Source: DASSUW01 sp963730535
GTDB lineage: Bacteria > Actinomycetota > Thermoleophilia > Solirubrobacterales > Solirubrobacteraceae
Length of the DNA stretch: 64,000 nucleotides
Assembly (NCBI GenBank): GCA_963730535.1
Contig: CAVSRU010000003.1
Location: forward strand, 310,001 to 374,000
Reading direction: 5' to 3'
The notes under the pieces are model-generated. The model was not told the origin of the DNA. It did not search any database and was given only the letters and a program-made list of their open reading frames with translations. Positions within the stretch are counted from its first letter, which is position 1. Each line of letters starts with the position of its first letter. Position numbers and translations under genes: made by a program. This document shows, one piece after another, positions 60,357 to 64,000 of this stretch.

Positions 60357-61417
60357 CCCCGTTCCTCCTCCCACCGGCGGAAGGCGTCGGTGAAGTAGAG
60401 CATCCGCACCTTCTTGAACTCGGTCGAGGAGTACAGCGTCGCCCGTTCGGTGATCCCGGTCGCCTCGGCGATCGAGTCGAGGATGGCGTCGCACTCCTCC
60501 TTCGAGCGCCCGTGGGCCATCGTGAAGACCGAGTACGGCCAGTCGGCGTACGTCGGCCGCTGGTAGCAGTGCGACACGCCGCGGAAGGCGGCCATCTGCT
60601 TGCCGGTCTCCATCACCTCGTCGTCCGGCACCTTCCAGACGCCCATGCCGTTGGCGGAGAAGCCCGCGCGGCGATGGAAGAGGATCGCGGCCACGCGGCG
60701 CAGCGCGGCGCGCTCCCGCAGCGACTCCAGCCGCTCGAGCACCTCCGCCTGCGAGGTGCCGAGCCGCTCGGCGGCCGGCGCGTACGGCTCGGGCACGACG
60801 GGCATCGGTCCCTGCGTGGCGCGGATCGTCTCGACGTCCGCGTCGGAGAGCTCGATCGGGTCGAGCTCGCGCGGCGGGACCGCCTCGCCGGCAGCCGACA
60901 GCGCGTCGGTCCCGGCCTCCATCTCGAGGTCCATGCGGATCTTGAAGAGCTTGAGCGTCGGGAGCTGCCGGATCGACTCGGCGCCGGTCTCCGCCTGCAG
61001 GACGTCGAGCGTCCCCTGGAGCCCGAGCTTCGAGCCGGGCTCGGTGGCGATCGTGAACCACAGGTTGAAGTCGTGGTTGCGCAGGTAGTTGTGGGTGACG
61101 CCCGGGTGCGAGTTGATGACCTTGGCGGCGCGGTGCGGGTTCTCCCCGTCGACCTTGGCGGCCACGAGCATCGAGCTGTAGCCGAGCGCCCGCGTGTCGA
61201 AGATCGGCGTGATCTCGCGGATGATCCGCTTGTCGAGCAGGCGCGCGACGCGCGTCAGGACCTCGTCCTCGGTCAGCCCCGCGAGGCCGGCGACGTGCGC
61301 GAACGGCCGCGTGGTCAGCGCGAAGCTGCCCTGCATCAGGTTGAGGAGCTTCTTGTCCGCCTCGTCGAGCGGGATCGCCGCCCCGTCGCGACGGGATCGG
61401 ACCTTCAGGGAAGCCAT
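60353..61417 (-). CDS. ahbAB: Fused siroheme decarboxylase AhbA-AhbB (two Lrp/AsnC-like domains)
   Basis: A 354-aa protein with two related domains. The N-terminal one (about 18-165) has PLDEADKKLLNLMQGSFALT, GYSSMLVAAKV and THNYLRNHDFNLWFTIA. The C-terminal one (about 195-350) has SANGMGVWKVPDDE and SHCYQRPTYADWPYSVFTMA followed by HGRS. These are signatures of siroheme decarboxylases and the related NirDLGH proteins, which turn siroheme into didecarboxysiroheme. Placed between hemL and hemB, it points to siroheme-dependent heme synthesis. It overlaps both neighbours. Confidence 0.85.
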   Translation of the reverse strand: MASLKVRSRRDGAAIPLDEADKKLLNLMQGSFALTTRPFAHVAGLAGLTEDEVLTRVARLLDKRIIREITPIFDTRALGYSSMLVAAKVDGENPHRAAKVINSHPGVTHNYLRNHDFNLWFTIATEPGSKLGLQGTLDVLQAETGAESIRQLPTLKLFKIRMDLEMEAGTDALSAAGEAVPPRELDPIELSDADVETIRATQGPMPVVPEPYAPAAERLGTSQAEVLERLESLRERAALRRVAAILFHRRAGFSANGMGVWKVPDDEVMETGKQMAAFRGVSHCYQRPTYADWPYSVFTMAHGRSKEECDAILDSIAEATGITERATLYSSTEFKKVRMLYFTDAFRRWEEERG

Positions 61418-62376
61418 CGCGCGACGTCCTTCGCGTGGTAGGTGATCACGATGTCGGCTCCGGCGCGGCGGATGCCGGTCAGGGCCTCGAGCACGGCGGC
61501 GCGCTCGTCGATCAGGCCCTGCGCGGCGGCCGCCTTGACCATCGCGTACTCGCCGCTCACGTTGTACGCGGCGACCGGCGCGTCGGTGCTCTCGCGCACG
61601 CGCCGGATCACGTCGAGGTACGGGAGCGCCGGCTTGACCATGACGACGTCGGCGCCCTCGGCGACGTCGAGCGCCACCTCGCGCAGCGCCTCGCGGGCGT
61701 TGGCGGGATCCATCTGGTAGCCGCGCCGGTCGCCCTGCTGGGGGGTGGAGCCGGCGGCCTCGCGGAACGGGCCGTAGAACGCCGACGCGAACTTCGCGCT
61801 GTAGGCGATGATCGGCGTCTCGGCCAGGCCGTGGTCGTCGAGCGCCGCGCGCAGGGCGCCGACCCGCCCGTCCATCATGTCGCTCGGCGCCACCGCGTCG
61901 GCGCCCGCCTCGGCCTGGGCGACCGCCGTGCGCGCGAGCAGCTCGAGCGTCGCGTCGTTGTCGACCACACCGTCGGCGCGCAGCACGCCGCAGTGGCCGT
62001 GGCTCGTGTACTCGCACAGGCAGAGATCCGTGATAACCAGCAGGTCCGGATGGGCGGCCTTGATCGCGCGCGTGGCGAGCTGGACGACGCCCTCGTCGTC
62101 CCAGGCGCCGGAGCCCTGCTCGTCCTTGTCGGCGGGCAGTCCGAACAGCAGCACGCCCGGGATGCCGAGCTCGGCGGCGATCCCCGCCTCCTCGACAGCG
62201 CCGTCGATCGACAGGTGGTCGACCCCGGGCAGCGACGGGATCGGCGTGCGCCGCTCGCCGCCCGCGACGACGAACATCGGGAGGATCAGGTGGGAGACCG
62301 ACAGCTCGGTCTCGCGCACCAGGCCTCGCAGGAGGCCGGTGCGGCGGAGCCGCCGGAGTCGGGTGGCAGGGAACAC
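61405..62376 (-). CDS. hemB: Delta-aminolevulinic acid dehydratase (porphobilinogen synthase)
   Basis: Condenses two 5-aminolevulinates to porphobilinogen. DLCLCEYTSHGHCGVL carries the three zinc cysteines, so it is the zinc form. The Schiff-base lysines are in YSAKFASAFYGPFREA and MVKPALPYLD. Length 323 aa, GTG 62376. A TAGACT box ends 8 nt upstream. Confidence 0.96.
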   Translation of the reverse strand: MFPATRLRRLRRTGLLRGLVRETELSVSHLILPMFVVAGGERRTPIPSLPGVDHLSIDGAVEEAGIAAELGIPGVLLFGLPADKDEQGSGAWDDEGVVQLATRAIKAAHPDLLVITDLCLCEYTSHGHCGVLRADGVVDNDATLELLARTAVAQAEAGADAVAPSDMMDGRVGALRAALDDHGLAETPIIAYSAKFASAFYGPFREAAGSTPQQGDRRGYQMDPANAREALREVALDVAEGADVVMVKPALPYLDVIRRVRESTDAPVAAYNVSGEYAMVKAAAAQGLIDERAAVLEALTGIRRAGADIVITYHAKDVARWLP

Positions 62377-62384
62377 GGCCTTCG

Positions 62385-62390
62385 AGTCTA
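62385..62390 (-). promoter_or_regulatory. -10-like box TAGACT for the hemB-ahbAB-hemL operon
   Basis: On the minus strand TAGACT ends 8 nt before the hemB GTG with no Shine-Dalgarno between, again leaderless. It overlaps the end of the ABC-2 permease gene. Confidence 0.5.
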
Positions 62391-63746
62391 GGTCAGCCCG
62401 AACCTGCGGATGGCGATCCGCGCGACGACGAAGAACGCCGCGGCGAGCCCGAGGAGGTGCAGAAGGGGCAGCAGCAGCTCGCCGCCGTTGATCGCGCCGT
62501 CGAGCGCGCGCAGCGACGGCTTGAAGGGGAACAGGCCGGACACGACGTTGACGATGTCGTAGAGCGCCGGGCTCACGCTGCCCGACGGCACGAGGCCGAG
62601 GAAGACGATCGGCAGCGCGAGCAGGACGACGAGCAGCGACGCGGCGCGGACCTCGCGCGTCAGCCCGCCGATCGCGACGCCCATGGCCGCGAAGCCCAGC
62701 GCGCCGCCGACGAGCGCGGCGAGCCAGGCGGGCACGCGGCTCCAGTCGAGCCCGACGAACGCAGCCAGCCCGAACAGCATCAGCAGCGTCACCGCCAGCG
62801 CGCACAGCGCGCTGAGCACCACCTTCTCGAGCAGCAGCGACGTGCGCGACACGAGCCCGCGAACCAGGCGGCCAAAGGCCTGCTCCTCGCGCTCGAGCGC
62901 CAGCAGGCCGGCCGCCAGCAGCAGCGTCACGAGCATCAGCGACAGGACGACCGCCACGGCGACCGCGAACGTGTCGAGCGGCGTGCGGCTCCCATTGACG
63001 ATCTTCTGGTCGACCTTCACCGGCGAGCCGATCGACGCGAGGATCGGCCGCGAGACGTCGAGGTTCTCGCCCGCCAGCCGGGCGAAGCGCGAGACCTGCT
63101 CGAGCGCCACCCGCTCGGGCGCGTCGCGCGGCAGGCCCTGGGCCACACTGTCGATGATCGCGCGCGAGCGCTCGAGGCCAAGGATCTCGATCGCGCCAAC
63201 GATCGGCAGATCGATGTCGCCGCCGCGCACGATCACGTCGATGTAGCGCACCGCCTCCCGGAGCACGGCGTCGGACAGTGCGTCGTTCGCCTCGGCCAGC
63301 CGCGCCTCGATCGTGGCCTCGACGAAGCGGCGCTTCACCGGGTCCTCGGCGTTGTAGTAGACCTCGACGGTGGGCGGGTCGCCGCCGCCGAGCCCGAGCG
63401 TCGACCGGAGGCGGTCCGCCGCGTCCTCGGGCAGCACGAGCGCGCCAAGCGCGTCGCCGGAGCGGACCTTCTCGATCGCCTCCTCGCGCGTGTCGACCCG
63501 GATCGGGTCGATCGAGGCGAACAGGCGGCCGGCGTAGTCGGCGGCGTCGAGCGTCCGGCCGCCGACGGAGAACTCGCTCTCGCCCGGCGGGATCAGGTTG
63601 GCGAAGGCGACGCGCGGCTTCTCGGGCCCGCCGGAGAGCGCGAGCCCGAAGAGCACGGCGATCACGATCGGGTAGATCACGAGCAGCGCGACCAGCAGCG
63701 GCGAGCGGCGCAGGATCTGGAGGTCCTTGAGCAGCAGCCAGCGCAC
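62388..63746 (-). CDS. ABC-2 type transporter permease
   Basis: A 452-aa membrane protein: one N-terminal span (about 13-38), a long outer loop (about 40-245) and five or six C-terminal spans. WLLLKDLQILRRSPLLVALL is the usual start and LALEREEQAFGRLVRGLVSR precedes the second group of spans. It exports an unknown substrate with the ATPase that precedes it by 3 nt. Confidence 0.85.
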   Translation of the reverse strand: MRWLLLKDLQILRRSPLLVALLVIYPIVIAVLFGLALSGGPEKPRVAFANLIPPGESEFSVGGRTLDAADYAGRLFASIDPIRVDTREEAIEKVRSGDALGALVLPEDAADRLRSTLGLGGGDPPTVEVYYNAEDPVKRRFVEATIEARLAEANDALSDAVLREAVRYIDVIVRGGDIDLPIVGAIEILGLERSRAIIDSVAQGLPRDAPERVALEQVSRFARLAGENLDVSRPILASIGSPVKVDQKIVNGSRTPLDTFAVAVAVVLSLMLVTLLLAAGLLALEREEQAFGRLVRGLVSRTSLLLEKVVLSALCALAVTLLMLFGLAAFVGLDWSRVPAWLAALVGGALGFAAMGVAIGGLTREVRAASLLVVLLALPIVFLGLVPSGSVSPALYDIVNVVSGLFPFKPSLRALDGAINGGELLLPLLHLLGLAAAFFVVARIAIRRFGLT

Positions 63747-63749
63747 CGC

Positions 63750-64000
63750 TCAATGACCCCGCTCGTGGAGGAAGCGGACGAAGGCGGTCTCGAAGTCCGG
63801 CGCGGCCGCGGCGGCGCGCGTCGCCGTCTCCAGCTCGGCCGGCGTGCCGGTGAACAGCAGCTCGCCGTCGGCGAGCACGAGCAGGCGGTCGGCGTGGCGC
63901 TCCGCCTCGCCGACGTCGTGCGTGGAGAAGAGCACCGTGGTGCCGAGGCCGGCCAGGAACTGCCACAGCCGGTCGCGCTGGCGCGGGTCCAGCGACGCCG
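63750..64000 (-). CDS. ABC transporter ATP-binding protein, partial (C-terminal part)
   Basis: The gene runs off the window. Visible is the region after Walker B: ASLDPRQRDRLWQFLAGLG (D-loop), LFSTHDVGEAERHADRLLVL (switch His) and a C-terminal tail ending ETAFVRFLHERGH. It is the partner of the ABC-2 permease. Confidence 0.88.
   Translation of the reverse strand, partial: ASLDPRQRDRLWQFLAGLGTTVLFSTHDVGEAERHADRLLVLADGELLFTGTPAELETATRAAAAAPDFETAFVRFLHERGH

Overview
The window is very GC-rich chromosomal DNA with short intergenic gaps, many 4-base stop/start overlaps (ATGA, GTGA, TTGA) and frequent GTG/TTG starts. Gene content and order point to a high-GC Gram-positive bacterium of the Thermoleophilia (Solirubrobacterales-like): rpsF-ssb-rpsR-rplI-dnaB, a Bacillus-type qcrABC complex, Tat genes, an AEC transporter and TreT. 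The lineage is inferred, since no rRNA is present. I see no phage, plasmid, IS element or CRISPR.

Layout. 0-8.7 kb: tetrapyrrole and cytochrome c maturation genes (precorrin-2 dehydrogenase, a MogA-like gene, ccmABCD, hemA, hemC, cobA-hemD, a SAM hydrolase, birA). 8.8-16.5 kb: a large helicase, a TlpA-like thioredoxin, a GalT-like enzyme, an AEC transporter, dtd, clpP and an SRPBCC/ArsR pair. 16.5-22.7 kb: a complete oligopeptide ABC importer. 23-30.4 kb: tRNA-Arg, pyrE, an L,D-transpeptidase, a CPBP protease, a HAD hydrolase, an MscS channel, a class A PBP, infA and thiL. 30.3-39.2 kb: an M28-like membrane protein/sortase/FlgM-like operon, a two-component system with an HtrA protease, and two trehalose synthesis genes. 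39.5-47.2 kb: ribosomal and replication genes, purA, an RDD protein and wecB. 47-54 kb: an aminotransferase, a second ArsR/SRPBCC pair, a cNMP-binding protein, tRNA-Lys, tatC and tatA. 54-64 kb: polyprenyl synthase, ubiE, qcrCBA, hemL, a fused siroheme decarboxylase (ahbAB), hemB and an ABC exporter.

How the genes fit together. HemA, HemL, HemB, HemC and HemD lead from glutamyl-tRNA to uroporphyrinogen III. CobA and the precorrin-2 dehydrogenase lead on to siroheme, and AhbAB would decarboxylate siroheme, so a siroheme-dependent heme route is plausible. CcmABCD and the thioredoxin would deliver heme to c-type cytochromes such as QcrC. UbiE and the polyprenyl synthase supply menaquinone for the same chain.

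Main oddities. (1) Two intergenic elements of about 260 bp at convergent gene ends share imperfect terminal inverted repeats and carry different hairpin-rich cores. (2) Two 39-bp copies of a hairpin repeat lie in divergent promoter regions, and one of their differences preserves base pairing. (3) hemA, birA and otsA each appear to contain one extra base, which suggests sequence error. (4) A recurrent TAGACT or other TANNNT hexamer sits 6-11 nt before start codons, suggesting leaderless transcription. (5) Two genes appear to start at CTG inside a CTGA overlap.
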